NCBI RefSeq assembly: GCF_030936135.1
Contig: NC_082595.1
Coordinates: 64,036,716-64,100,715 of the forward strand
From: Gavia stellata
Taxonomy: Eukaryota > Chordata > Aves > Gaviiformes > Gaviidae
Direction of reading: 5' to 3'
Length of the DNA: 64,000 nucleotides
Shown here: in pieces, positions 16,675 to 28,084 of the stretch
Layout: each line of letters begins with the position of its first letter
Position numbering within the stretch: the first letter of the stretch is position 1
Notes under the pieces: generated by a model
What the model was told of the DNA's origin: nothing
What the model saw: only the letters and a program-made list of their open reading frames with translations
The model's database searches: none
Made by a program: the position numbers and the translations under genes

Positions 16675-17120
16675 GTCCAGAGAAGGGCGACGAAGCTGGT
16701 GAGGGGTCTGGAGCACAAGTCTTATGAGGAGCGGCTGAGGGAGCTGGGGTTGTTCAGTCTGGAGAAGAGGAGGCTGAGGGGAGACCTCATCGCTCTCTAC
16801 AACTACCTGAAAGGGGGTTGCAGAGAGGTGGGTGTTGGTCTCTTCTCCCAAGTGAGTAGTGACAGGACAAGAGGAAATGGCCTCAATTTGTGCCAGGGGA
16901 GGTTCAGACTGGATATTAGGAAAAATTTCTTTACTGAGAGAGTGGTGAGACACTGGAATAAGCTGCCCAGGGAAGTGATGGAGTCACCCTCTCTGGAGGT
17001 GTTCAAGAAACGTGTGGACGAGGTATTGTGGGACATGGTTTAATGGGCATGGTGGTATTAGTTGATGGTTGGACTTGACTTACAGGTCTTTTCAAACCTT
17101 AGTGATTCTGTGATTCTGTG
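16675..17120 (+). mobile_element. CR1 LINE, 3' end (sister of the 6148 copy)
   Basis: This 5'-truncated CR1 has the same truncation point (GTCCAGAGAAGGGCGA) and nearly the same sequence as the copy at 6148. It encodes [20 protein letters not shown] and [15 protein letters not shown] through to a stop at 17043, then GGTTGGACTTGACTTACAGG and the tail ATTCTGTGATTCTGTG. It lacks the G/T-rich plus poly-T stretch of the other copy. The shared features indicate the same, relatively young CR1 subfamily. Confidence 0.93.
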
Positions 17121-20100
17121 AAGATGTTATTGGAGTTGAGTGCTTAGTAGAATTTTTTTTAAAAAAAAGGCATATTGCATGCTAATAAAAACGTGCAATC
17201 GTCTGTGATAGCTCAAACTTAGGGAAAAAAATCTGCAGAATTTGTAGAAGAAAGCACAGAAGGTAGATGACAGTGCATGGGTCCATGGAGGTTAACTCTT
17301 ACCACAAAAGTGTGAACAACCTCCTCTGAACTGGAGCAGACCAGTTTTATATACAATTTACTGTTGAAATAGAAAGAAAGAAAAAAAAAAGCATGAGTCT
17401 CAAGTCTCCTTGATGCATCCTGAGGATTATTCAGGATAGAGAGATGGTGTAAGAAAAGTGAGGAAGAGGTTGTAAAAAGGAAACACTTTGCTTCATTCTT
17501 AAAACCCTTTTCAGCCCTTGCGGTCTCTTCCAGATAGAAAAGCCATAGCAGAAAATGACTGAAGCCATTTAACATTTAAAATGGAATAAGATTATAAGGA
17601 GTAAGCTCAAGTTTTCTTTGAATGTGATTCCTCACCACTGATGAGATTTTTCAACCAAAGGAATGCATTTCTATGCTCATTCCTTGTGTTTCTTCATCCC
17701 CTGTGATGATCTGAGGTAGTTTTGCCGGCCTGTGGGAAGGCTAAGAAGCACAGTGTTTTGAAAGAGAGAAACAGGTAAAATGCTCAGAGATGCTTTTATG
17801 CAAAGGGCGATGTAAATACATATGCATTATTGCTGTCTTACCGCTTGGATTCATGCAAGGCTCTATCAAGGAGTTTCCCGAGCTCTTTGCTTTCTGAACA
17901 AGACAGAACTAAGCTTTTGATGCCTGCTCTTAGTACTAGAAATGCCTTTAAACACCTACACCTCTTTTGCTCTACTCACACTTAATTATGAGTTCGTTTG
18001 ACAACTGACACTTAATTAACCTGATGTCCTTTCATTCTTTTTCCTCCTCTCTCCTAACTTAATTGACTGTGCTATAGATGCTAACATTGATGCCAGTGCA
18101 GTCTTAGTCTCTGCCTTTTAACTCCCATTTTCCATTCCTGCTACTTGTGCAAAACATGGATTTCAGTTTTCTTGCCAAACTCAGAAATAATGTGTTCAAC
18201 ATCTCTTTTTTTTTTCCCTCACTGAAACGCATGTCCCAAAATTAATTTTTAATTGAAGAAAATGTGTCATTTGTCCAGGAAAAAAAATAATTAAGCACAT
18301 CTATCCCAAAAGAGAAGCAATTTGAAAATGAAATTACTTGACTTTGCCCACATTTTGTGAGACTCTTTTCCAACAATTCACTGAATTTGTCATGAACACA
18401 TCACTGTGTGGTCCTAAAATATGGGGTCCTGTTTGCTCCTATTGTTGCTCTTCACAGTCCTTCGTGCACTGAACAATTCTACATTACCATAAGACTTCCA
18501 AGATTTTTCTAAAGCATTTGTAAGCTTGTGAGAGATTTTTTGGTACGTTTCCCCCTTTACTTTTGTAAAGCTTCCTCAAAGAATAGGTCTGCTTCTGGTC
18601 CTCTGGTTTTTCCTACTGGATTGCTGCTAAAAAAATATAGGCTCTCAACAGGAGCTAGCGCACAATATCATTAATCAGTGTCACCCACCAAATTCTTGTC
18701 AGTATGTCAGAGTAGCACTTGGGGAAATATTTCTCAGCCTCCATTCATAATCAGTTACCTCTTGCTTATTATTTTTACTGCGGTGACAGTTTTGCTGGAT
18801 CAAGAGTCCTCTGCTGAATTTGCAGCAATTGAATTTTAGCCTGCCTAAACTCATATTTGGCTGCAAGTTTCTTCCCTGTTGTAAGTCTCCTTTTCAAATG
18901 CTTCTGCCCAGTGGATGAAAACTGGTTTTGACCCCTCTCCAGCTACTTTGTGCAATAGGTCTGCATCACAGGAGCAGCAGGCTTTCTTTTCCCCCTTCTG
19001 CATGCTTTGGCTTCCCTTTCCCTTACGGTCTCAGACAGAGGCAGCAGGTAAAACTCCGATCTTCAAGGAGTCATCTGCAACGGTAGTGAGAAATCATAGG
19101 TTTCAGCCTCCCTCATCATTTTTGTTGTTCAGAAAACAAAACCTGACTCACAGCTACGCAGCGGCAGGGGCGCAGGAGCCACCAGCCTCCCAGGGCTCCG
19201 CAGTCCCACCACGGCAGCTGAGCCCTGCCGTCCTTAGGCATCGTGTCCAGGGCCTGCGTATGTCACCTCCCACTGGTGACACTTTCCACCAGTGGCCACC
19301 CGACCCCATTAAGGAAGGGCCACCTTTCCTATCTGAAAGTGCTGTGATGCTGCGGGTGCCACGGGCATGCGGGGAAAGGCAGGAATAATTCCAGCAGTAA
19401 ATTGGGTTGCTGTTACCACCACGCTGCATTTCCCAGTAACATTACTGGAAGCCATGTGTGCACCAAGCTCGGTTTAAAGAGGCTCAGGACAAAGTTATGA
19501 GGAGCCTACTGGAAGATTTCTCTTAAGCCTTTCAGACAATTCAGTTTATACCATCCCATTTTTAGTTCATTCTTGCCCACTTACCATACTGCTACAATGA
19601 ATCTCATGGACACATCTTCAGAGGGAAATGGAAAATATCTTTCAGTTTGCCAGCAGCAAAAAAAAAAAGTTAAGATTAACTGCTGTTGTCAGCTCTGTTA
19701 ACAATGTCTTCTGCAGATTTGTCCAATCTTTGTTAGTATTGTTTTCATGCATAGTGAAGTATTAGCTGCTATATCTGTCATAAGCAAAAAAATCCATTTC
19801 TTTAGCAATGTGCTAAAACCTGAAAAAGAAGAATTGTCCTTCATAATTCCTGACAAGATTCCATTATACTGAAAGGGAAAAGTGATCTTGTATTTTACGT
19901 ACCCAAAAAATGATGTCTTAAAGGCTGTGATGCCTCTGTTACACAAAGAATATTTTTCCACATCAGTGTAGTTACTCTTAGACAACACATCCATTACTCC
20001 CCTCCAAGTCTTTATTTTATACAATACGGGAATGTGTTCTGTGGAAGCCACACAATGACTTTCATGTCACAGAAGAATTAATCAAAATATCACAAAGAAA

Positions 20101-20694
20101 ATACATTTTTTTTCTCAAAATCTTTAAACCTAATAAATTCTCAACAGTAATCTGTGGTTTATAATAAACAGATAATTCTTAACTGTCTGAATAAACTACA
20201 TGATACTGTTTCAGCATATAGTTTTGCACCTCTGGGGTATTACAGCAAAGAGAGCTGGAGGAATCTATGACAGCTGCAGATGAAAAGACAAAAATCCTTC
20301 CCTAATATAAATTCTCCTAACTTCATCAAATTCAAGCAAGCTACAACGATTTACACTTCTCCGGAGTGTTTTCAGCACAGTTTCTTTCATAAATAGAAGG
20401 GTGAAAGTGGGAATAGGAAAAGGTGGAATTATGGATAAATAAAACAGAGAATGGAGACTGCATGACATCTGCTAGAGATCACTGTTCAAAGGTAATTCAA
20501 CTAGGAAGTGCGTGCACTTTATAGCTCTGTGTTGTACAGAAAAAATAAAGATACATTTTTAAAAGTTCTTTAGAAAAGTAACCTATTATGTCCCGCACAG
20601 CCCCTGTGTCAGATGAGCTCATCTGTGTTTGCTAAGAAACACCAGTTCAATCGTGTGTTGTTAGGTGAGCAGTTCAGTTGCCTACACACAGATG

Positions 20695-21140
20695 TCTAGT
20701 GACATTTGAGATGCTCTCGGGCATCCTCTCAGCCTCCAGATGCTCTCCCAAAGGGTGCAGATTTCCCAGGTCTTGGGTGGTATGTGCCAGCCCTGCACAG
20801 GCATTGCAGACACCCTTGGGTATCTCAAATTGAACAACCTTCTTACGTCTGGGCACCTGAAACCTGCCCCTGGCAGGGAGCCAGCTCTAGATTAAGGCAC
20901 CTAAATTTAGATGCCTACATGTAAGCTGTCTGAGATGCCCGGGGGTGTCTGAGGGTCCACACAGGACTGGTGGGTATGACCCAGGCTCTGCAAGAGACCC
21001 ACAGCCCACTGGAGAGGCAGCTGGAGCTGGCCAGGATACTCCTGGGCACCTCAAATGGCCATAGGTGCCCACCTTTGGGCACTTGGATGCAGCCCAAGGT
21101 CTCTGCTGACCGTAATGGGAGCCTGACTTCAGCTCGTATA
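20695..21140. repeat. Candidate ancient interspersed repeat with palindromic core
   Basis: This moderately GC-rich segment carries an imperfect 22-bp palindrome at 20895-20916 (arms AGGCACCTAAA and TTTAGATGCCT). It also has several GGGCACCT/GGTGCCC-type words and an AATGGGAGCCTGACTTCAG stretch. These words resemble old sauropsid interspersed repeats containing TTTAGGTGCCTAA and CAATGGGAGCT. The family cannot be named from memory with confidence. Open frames here on both strands are not taken as genes. Confidence 0.35.
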
Positions 21141-21959
21141 ATGTATGCCCACAACATGGACAGTAAGACTGAAAAACTTCTGCAAGGAAAGCCTTGAGTC
21201 GCCTGAGTATTAGCCGCCCCAAAAAAAGCTTAGCTATTTTTACCTCCTTTGCCAGAGCAGGGCTTGAAAGTGGATGCCCAGTCACACCTCTGCCACCCAA
21301 TATCCCTGTTCTGAGGAGATTACTCATAACTTTACAATCCAAGTGTTTAAATATGTTTTGATACTACCCTGCTGCCACAAATACAGAATTTATACTCTTG
21401 TCACTCCCTTGGCTTCAAAAATAGAAACTGTCCAGCAACTACAAATATAAATATAGTCTTTATCAGATGGCATTTTGTTATTTTCAAATGTTTTTTTGTC
21501 CTGAGATGACAATGAATTAAGCTTGGATACCAAGTTAACTCTTTTCAAGGGTGAGGTCTCAGCAGCTTAAGCTTTGTAGTGCAAAGCTTTCTCGTTACTG
21601 ATGTGAGTATGGACTTCAGGGTGGTTTTGGATTTACTTCAAAGATTGGCAGCTTAGTTCATCCATTCAAACGCTGACTCTTTGGTGTCGGAGTTTATTTT
21701 ATATGCCTATTTTTCAGTACAAACAATTTATGAATGCTCTGAAGACCCGAAAAGTGAAGTTGTTGTATATTGGCTTCCAAGTGATACTGGCTTGGGTTTT
21801 TTGAACTCACGTTTTCTGCATTCACCTGTTCGATAAAGAAAATATTTTCCACTGGTTCAGAAGAAGTGGAGATCTCATCCTACGTGTGGTTAAAAGTCTC
21901 CTGCACTCACTCTACACCTGCTCTGATGTGCCCCAAACAGAGAAAGATGCAAATAGGAT

Positions 21960-22200
21960 TTGGGCACCAAGCTATCACTGCCTTGTCTCTGCAGACCCCT
22001 AAGTCCAATGCTTAGACATAGACTCTGGAAATTTTTTCTTGGATAATTTCCAATTCTGTCATACAAGCATCTAGACTTAAGTGCCTAAATTTCTTAAATG
22101 GCATCTTTTGGACATGCAAATACATGTTCTGACTGAGTTTAGCAATTAGGTACCCAGCCCATACCTAAACTTCATTGGGCCTTACAAGCAGGACACTACA
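21960..22200. repeat. Possible second copy of the 20.7-kb repeat type
   Basis: This stretch has related words: TTTGGGCACC at the start, AGTGCCTAAATTTCTTAAATGG in the middle, and TTAGGTACCCAGCCC and CATACCTAAACTT near the end. They are in the style of the candidate repeat about 1 kb upstream. The match is weak and strongly diverged. Confidence 0.25.
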
Positions 22201-24459
22201 TAGCTTGCCTGTAAAACCCATCTGGGACATGCTACCAGAGCACACACCCACCCCATCCCAGGTGTAACATGGGTGAAGGCAGCAATGCCTTCCTTCCAAG
22301 TACTCCCTGAGAAGGGCTGAGGTGGTGTCTCTGCCCTGCTGATACCAGAGTAAGCAACAGACTAAAAAGCTGTGGTCACTTGCTCACCACTCCAATAAAT
22401 AACAGTCTTGTCTTCAGCTGGAGAAAAGGTGGGCCACACCTCTTCTTCCTACAGGCTACCCCAAAGTCTGTGAGTGAAGGAAGGATTGAATTCATGTCCA
22501 GCCATATCGCACAAGGGCAGGCGAACAAGGGCCAGTGGGTAAGAAGAGGACCGATGCCACCTCCTTACTTGGCTGTGAGGCAAATGACCCCGTTATGAGA
22601 AGGGTCAAGCTCTGGTGCTTATCACCTCATGGCAAGGTAACCCAGCCACAGTCAGTTGCCTTTTTGGAGCCCTAAATCCGTCTAGGTCCCAGGGAAGAAC
22701 GTGGCATTTCTGTTAGTATTTCTTAAACAGCTCAGACAGGTTCCCAGGCAGCGTGCTGGGCTTCGCCGATGACTTTCCCTGGCGTCTGTAACAGACAATT
22801 GGGACCCACAAAGTCAATTCCAGTCCCAGAAAGAGCTGAAAAGTCACAAGCCTTGGTGGTTTGCTATTTGGGATTGCTGCCCTATATAGTTATTCTTCTG
22901 TTGGTATATGCGACAGTGATATAAATGAAGGCTTTTTATCTATTTTCTAAGAGATTATTTCACAGAGGAATGATCGGTCTACTTAACAAACAGTGCAAAG
23001 AGCATCTGGTCTATACAGAAAAAACCCCAAGCTAATTATAAAAAATTCTGTCTATATCTTGTATTCCATATTTTTTTAATTGCTTCTCTGATTTAATTTC
23101 ATTTTAGTATTGTTTCAGGGAGATAAGATCTTTTGCTTCAAGACTTCATCTGCTTTTGCCTGTCATCATTTAGAAGCTAATAATCCTCCTCATGACATCA
23201 CACACACTGACTGAAACCCATTATGCCAAGGACAAAGTATGACAGTCTCAGGCATGGGGAATAAGAACAACAGATGAGAGACAGCAACAGATGCAAATTA
23301 ACTGCTAAAGACAAAGAATTATATTGTCCCTTTCCACAACAAAACTCCGTGAGGAAGGCAAACAGCCCCGCAGTGCTGTCTGTACCCCGGGATGCTTTCT
23401 AAAATCCCTCGCTCATTGTTAGCAGCAATGGAATTGATCAGGCCAAAGCTTCTCTTCTTCGCAAAGGAAATGTAGCGGGCTAACAAATGGCAGCTAAAAC
23501 ACGGTGTTAAACACAGCCTAGCACTTAGTGTAACCAACTCATGGTTAGCCTTAGGTTGCTTTTAGTGCTAAGTCAAAGCATGGCTTTATTCCAAATCATA
23601 GTGTTACCTGTTTTTCCATGCAGTTTGAAATTATGTTCAGTATTTTTTAAACAATTGTATCTTCTTTGATCATTTCTAAAGGATAGATAGCGCCGTGAGG
23701 TGAGCTGGGTAGGAGTGTTAAAAATGGTTGGGATGTTTTGATAGCCCCCATGCTTATTCAGTTTCATGTTTAATGTGGTTTTGGCCAAAGGAGTCCAGTG
23801 TTTACTAAAAAACCTAATGCTGTTAATAACATTGCATTGTACTACAGTTGAGTGGTGGAAACATGGTCAGAGACTGTGGTAGTCACAAACACGGCTTTTA
23901 CTCAAACAAGGGGTTCCCCGTGAGTGCTCTCAGCTGGGAGAGACAAGGAAGGCAGGCGGGTTGGAAGGGTGCAACACCAGGCTCAAATGTAAAGGGTCAA
24001 ATAGCATGTCTGCCTTTTCACTGTAGGTTTCTGTTTCCAAATTGCAGATCAGGAACCACTTATCATTGGCCAAAAAAAAGTTCTGCCTTTCTTTTTTTTT
24101 TAAAGTTTAAAACTGCTTTTTAAACAATAAGAGCAAAAAGGTTCTTTAAGGTGGTGCCTTGTCTCCAGCAGTGACTGCAAGTGGGTGTACTCCAGCGGAG
24201 ACTACAAGAACATGGCAAACACGCATGGTCCTGCTACCAAGTATATTCATGTCTTCCTGTAACCCTCAGCACAGCTCTTTTCCACAAGCTTGTCCTGTCC
24301 CCCTTGAGTCCACGCAAACTTTGAGCATCCATGCTGTCTGTGAGCAGGAGTTCACAGCCCAAGGACACCCTGAGGGTGGAACAACCTCCTCAGCTGGACC
24401 TGCCACCTACTACTTTCATCTGCCGGTGCTCCATTCCTCTACCAGAAGGAGTATGCTGT

Positions 24460-25290
24460 GGATCCCCTCTTTCAATGCCTTTCATGATTTCATAAATTTC
24501 TCTGAAGCACCCCCTGCCCTTAGTTGTCTCTTTTTCAGACTGTTTTGTTCCCTCTCTCGTTGTTCCTCATACAGAAGCAGTTTCATACTTTTGATCATCC
24601 TTGTTGCCCTTTTCTGAAACTGTTTCAGCCTTTCTACAACTTTTTGAGAAAGAAAGACCAGAACTGTTTGCAGAATTGAAGGGATGAGCAAGTCATGGAC
24701 TTATATAGTGGCATGATGATGACGTCCAGTTTTCTCTTTCTTTCCTGGCAATTGTTAATACTTGCTTTGCCTCAGATTGCGAACTGATAATAAGCACAAA
24801 TAGTTTTCGTTGAGCTATCTATCATAACCCAGAGCTTTTGCTGCTGAGGGAAGTAATCAGCCCATCTTTTTATATATGAAATTAGGATTGTTTTTCCCCC
24901 ACCTTCATATTTGTCTACATCAATTTTCATCTGTCATTTTATTGCCCACTCAATGTAGCAAGCTCCTTCTGCAACTCTGCACAATCATCTTTTTGTATCA
25001 TCAGCAAACCTCACTCCTCCCCCTTTTTCCATGTCATATATGATGGTGTTGAACAGCACAAGTCACAGTATAGATTTTCTTGCAGGACTCCCCTTACAAT
25101 CTCACTTCACCATAAAGAATGACCATTTGCTCCCACCCTCTTGTTCCTTTCTTTTCATAAATTATTTATCCACGCACGCACCTTCCCTCTTGCTGTATGG
25201 CTTTTGCTTCCTTAAAAGCTTTTGGTGAGGGACCTTGCTGAAAGCCTTTTGGAAATTCAAGTAGACAGCATAGTCAGCTTTTTCTTGTTC
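24460..25290 (-). mobile_element. Ancient CR1-type LINE, reverse-transcriptase remnant
   Basis: Read on the minus strand this is a decayed CR1 ORF2 reverse transcriptase. Near 25250 it gives YLNFQKAFSKVPHQKLL, matching the conserved YLDFQKAFDKVPH region with the Asp changed to Asn. Further on come remnants of the SGVPQGSVLGP region near 25090 and FNTIIYDMEK-like sequence. It closes with FQKRATRMIKSM and KKRQLRAG near 24610-24510, equivalent to the ORF2 C-terminal block. Frameshifts, stops and substitutions show long inactivity. It is much older than the other CR1 copies here. Confidence 0.85.
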
Positions 25291-26062
25291 AATTGCTGTT
25301 GACATTTCAAAGAACTGAAGGTCTGAGAAGGTGATGTTCATCTATAAAAGCTATAATGATTATTCCCTAGCAAAAGGGATTGCTGTTACTCCAGCCAGGA
25401 AAATTTCCTCAATGAAATGACAGTGCAGGGAATCCGGCACTGATAAAAGGGATAATTTTGCATATGACATATTACACAGCATGCATTTAGTGAGGAAATC
25501 ACCCAGGTCAAGAAGTCAGCAGGATTCAAAAGAAGGTTGGGCAACCACAATCAGAGTTCTCCTGGCTTGTTTTCCACTAGTGTAGGAAGGGATATTGAAA
25601 CTCATGAATCAGGGTTTAATAGATTGTCTCAATATAAAAGATCAGGATTAAATCTAATGAAGCTTAGTAGACAATCCCCTTATTTTCTGAATACTCCTTC
25701 ATTTGAACCTGATCTGACAAAAAGAGGCATAAAACTCAAAGTGTACATTAGCAGGAGAACCAGACATGGAGCTGTAGGTTACAGAACTGGTCAGAGGAGC
25801 TGCCTTCCTGCTGATCACCAGCTGCAGCAGCACTTGCTTGGCCTGCACATGAGGATAAAGACTAAGACTAAATTATCTGTGAAGCTTTTCAACAGCTTAT
25901 TGATCTTCATTTTAATGCTGGCAGTTGGAATATAATATAAGCTATCCAAGATCTCAAAATCTTAAATAACAAAATATCCCTTTTATTATCCTCATAAAAT
26001 AACTGGTAGCACTCTAAACCCAGTCTAATGTTTGTGCTTGGTATGTTTCTCATATTGGTTTG

Positions 26063-26210
26063 CCCTTCCCTTCCCTTCCCTTCCCTTCCCTTCCCTTCCC
26101 TTCCCTTCCCTTCCCTTCCCTTCCCTTCCCTTCCCTTCCCTTCCCTTCCCTTCCCTTCCCTTCCCTTCCCTTCCCTTCCCTTCCCTTCCCTTCCCTTCCC
26201 TTCCCTTCCC
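26063..26210. repeat. (TTCCC)n pentanucleotide array
   Basis: An essentially perfect pentanucleotide array of 148 bases, about 29.6 units of TTCCC (GGGAA on the other strand). All six frames through it are open because the unit length is not a multiple of three and contains no stop, which explains the repetitive proteins predicted on both strands. One strand is purely pyrimidine, so it could form triplex (H-DNA). Copy number is likely polymorphic. Confidence 0.98.
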
Positions 26211-27445
26211 TGCAATTTGCAGCAAGATGGGATTCTCAGACTGTTCAAGCTGGATCTTGTGATATTCGGTGTATTACAGCCCGTGCTACAGCATTTCTTA
26301 ATGATCAACATAAGAGCTGATCAGCACATTGGGAAATACTTTGGAGCTCTGCAGTCCTAACAACTCTCTTGTTTTTTTTTTCTTCCTTGTTCCTTTACTC
26401 CACAGACCATATGGTAAAAGGTAGTATGGTAAATTATGTTTACACTTTTTTTCTGTGTAATACTTTGTATTGGGTGCAAATAATAACCAAAAGTAAAATA
26501 TTAACCCTCTAGGTTCCACCTTGCTTCTCAAAAACTTCTGGTCCTGATTTCTAGTGTATCTACATGCCTCCAGGACTGAGCTAGCACAGACAGCTCTGAA
26601 TTAGCTTCACATGAACTGGATACGTTCACTTTACAACTGTTGCATAGAAATACCCTAGCACAGTAAATTAGCATGCTCAGAGGGCTGTGATTTGAAAATT
26701 AGCTTGGATAGGTCTCTGATATGTATATGTCCACATGTGTTTACTTCAGAAAGGTATCTACTCTTTAGCACAGAAGCAGGATAAAAAAAAAATTAGCACA
26801 AGGTACTTTTTATTTACTCCCCTTTGATTTCCATATGCAGCCCATCACAGTAGTATCTGAACATGTCATCCATGTTCAGATACTCCAGGCATAATTTTGT
26901 GTGCATGTAATAAATGCAAAAGCAGTGCAATTTTCATTATCATTTATTCATTATTTGTGTGCAGTGATACATAGTCTATTGGCATTATGGCAGGTAATCT
27001 ACATTAATAAGCAGAATGACCTTCCCAAATTTCCAATCTTCAAGAACACAATTCAATTGTCATTTTCATAAACGCTTCCAAACAGCTTCATTTTTGAGAG
27101 CAATCCCATTGAGGCTACATTTTAGCCTATGTGCCTGCAATTAGATCTGTCTGTGTTACCCTTCTGGCTGAATGTGTTTAGCCAAAACATACACTGCAAA
27201 TTGTAAAGATAATGCCAGAAAAGACAAAAGAAAAAAAATATTCTCAGTTGCTATATATAAGTGCAGGCAAACATGCTTGAAAACAGATTGTGAAAAGAGT
27301 AATTGAGGTACTCTTTTAAAGTAATTAAGCAACTAGGAGAGTTAACTCAATTGCAAGACAATATCCTTATTAAGGGAGAACAAGGCAAAGGGATATGTTG
27401 AAGCGGATAACACTTTCCAGAAAGAATAAGCTATTTCTGAAGTCC

Positions 27446-28084
27446 CTAAATTGAATTTCGATTGTTATCCATTTTCTTACCTAAGCTTGTGTATGTGTGC
27501 CCAGCATGAGTACATGTATTCAGAACTCCATCCTCCCTTAATGTATTGATTTTCCCTCCCACTGGGCTGGCTCGGTAATATATTTGTACTGCTAATATAC
27601 AGCAAAGGTGCCTCACGTACATGCTGTTCAGCGAGAACAGCATCATGTTCCTGTTTGGGGAAAAGAAGTCCGCAAGCCCTGGCATACCAATACTTGCTAG
27701 TCTTTCATATTTTGTTGCGTTTGCACCCTCCTGCTGATTTCCATGGCATAGAAATATGCTTTGGTAGTCCCAGCGGAGCTCATTAACCCAGTAATTGCTT
27801 CTTTGCTGGCTGTTTCCCTCGGTCGGTCTGGTCCTGCATATGGGCAGAGTCTGGGTGAGCATCTGGAGGTGAGGAGGAGGGAGCGACCTGATGGGACGGT
27901 TCAGAAAGCAGATGCTCTCTGGTGCCAGGGAAGCCCCAGGTGAGGATTTTGGCGGAAAAGGCAGCCATCCTGATTCTTCACCACCCAGCCAGTGCACTAG
28001 CACTCCGTTGCTTATACTTTTTCCATCAGTACCTGTATGAGTGAGGAAGGCAGAAGTGAATTCACATGTCAGGAAGCTGGTCAC
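27446..28084 (-). other. Unrecognised 212-codon open frame, probably not a gene
   Basis: This is the longest open frame outside repeats and CpG islands, running on the minus strand from an ATG at 28082-28084. The predicted protein has no signal peptide, transmembrane segment, repeat or motif I recognise, and its composition (many Ser, Pro, Leu, Asn) does not look like a folded domain. Part of it lies antisense to a GC-richer stretch with other open frames. It may be chance or an exon of a non-coding RNA. Confidence 0.12.

Noticed and set aside
26063-26210. Regular repeat considered as a CRISPR array
   Set aside because: The unit is 5 bases with no spacers; it is a microsatellite in a vertebrate genome.
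26025-26360. Repetitive proteins (GREGKGREGKG and PSLPFPSLPF types) around 26.1 kb
   Set aside because: They are translations of the (TTCCC)n array in every frame, not genes.
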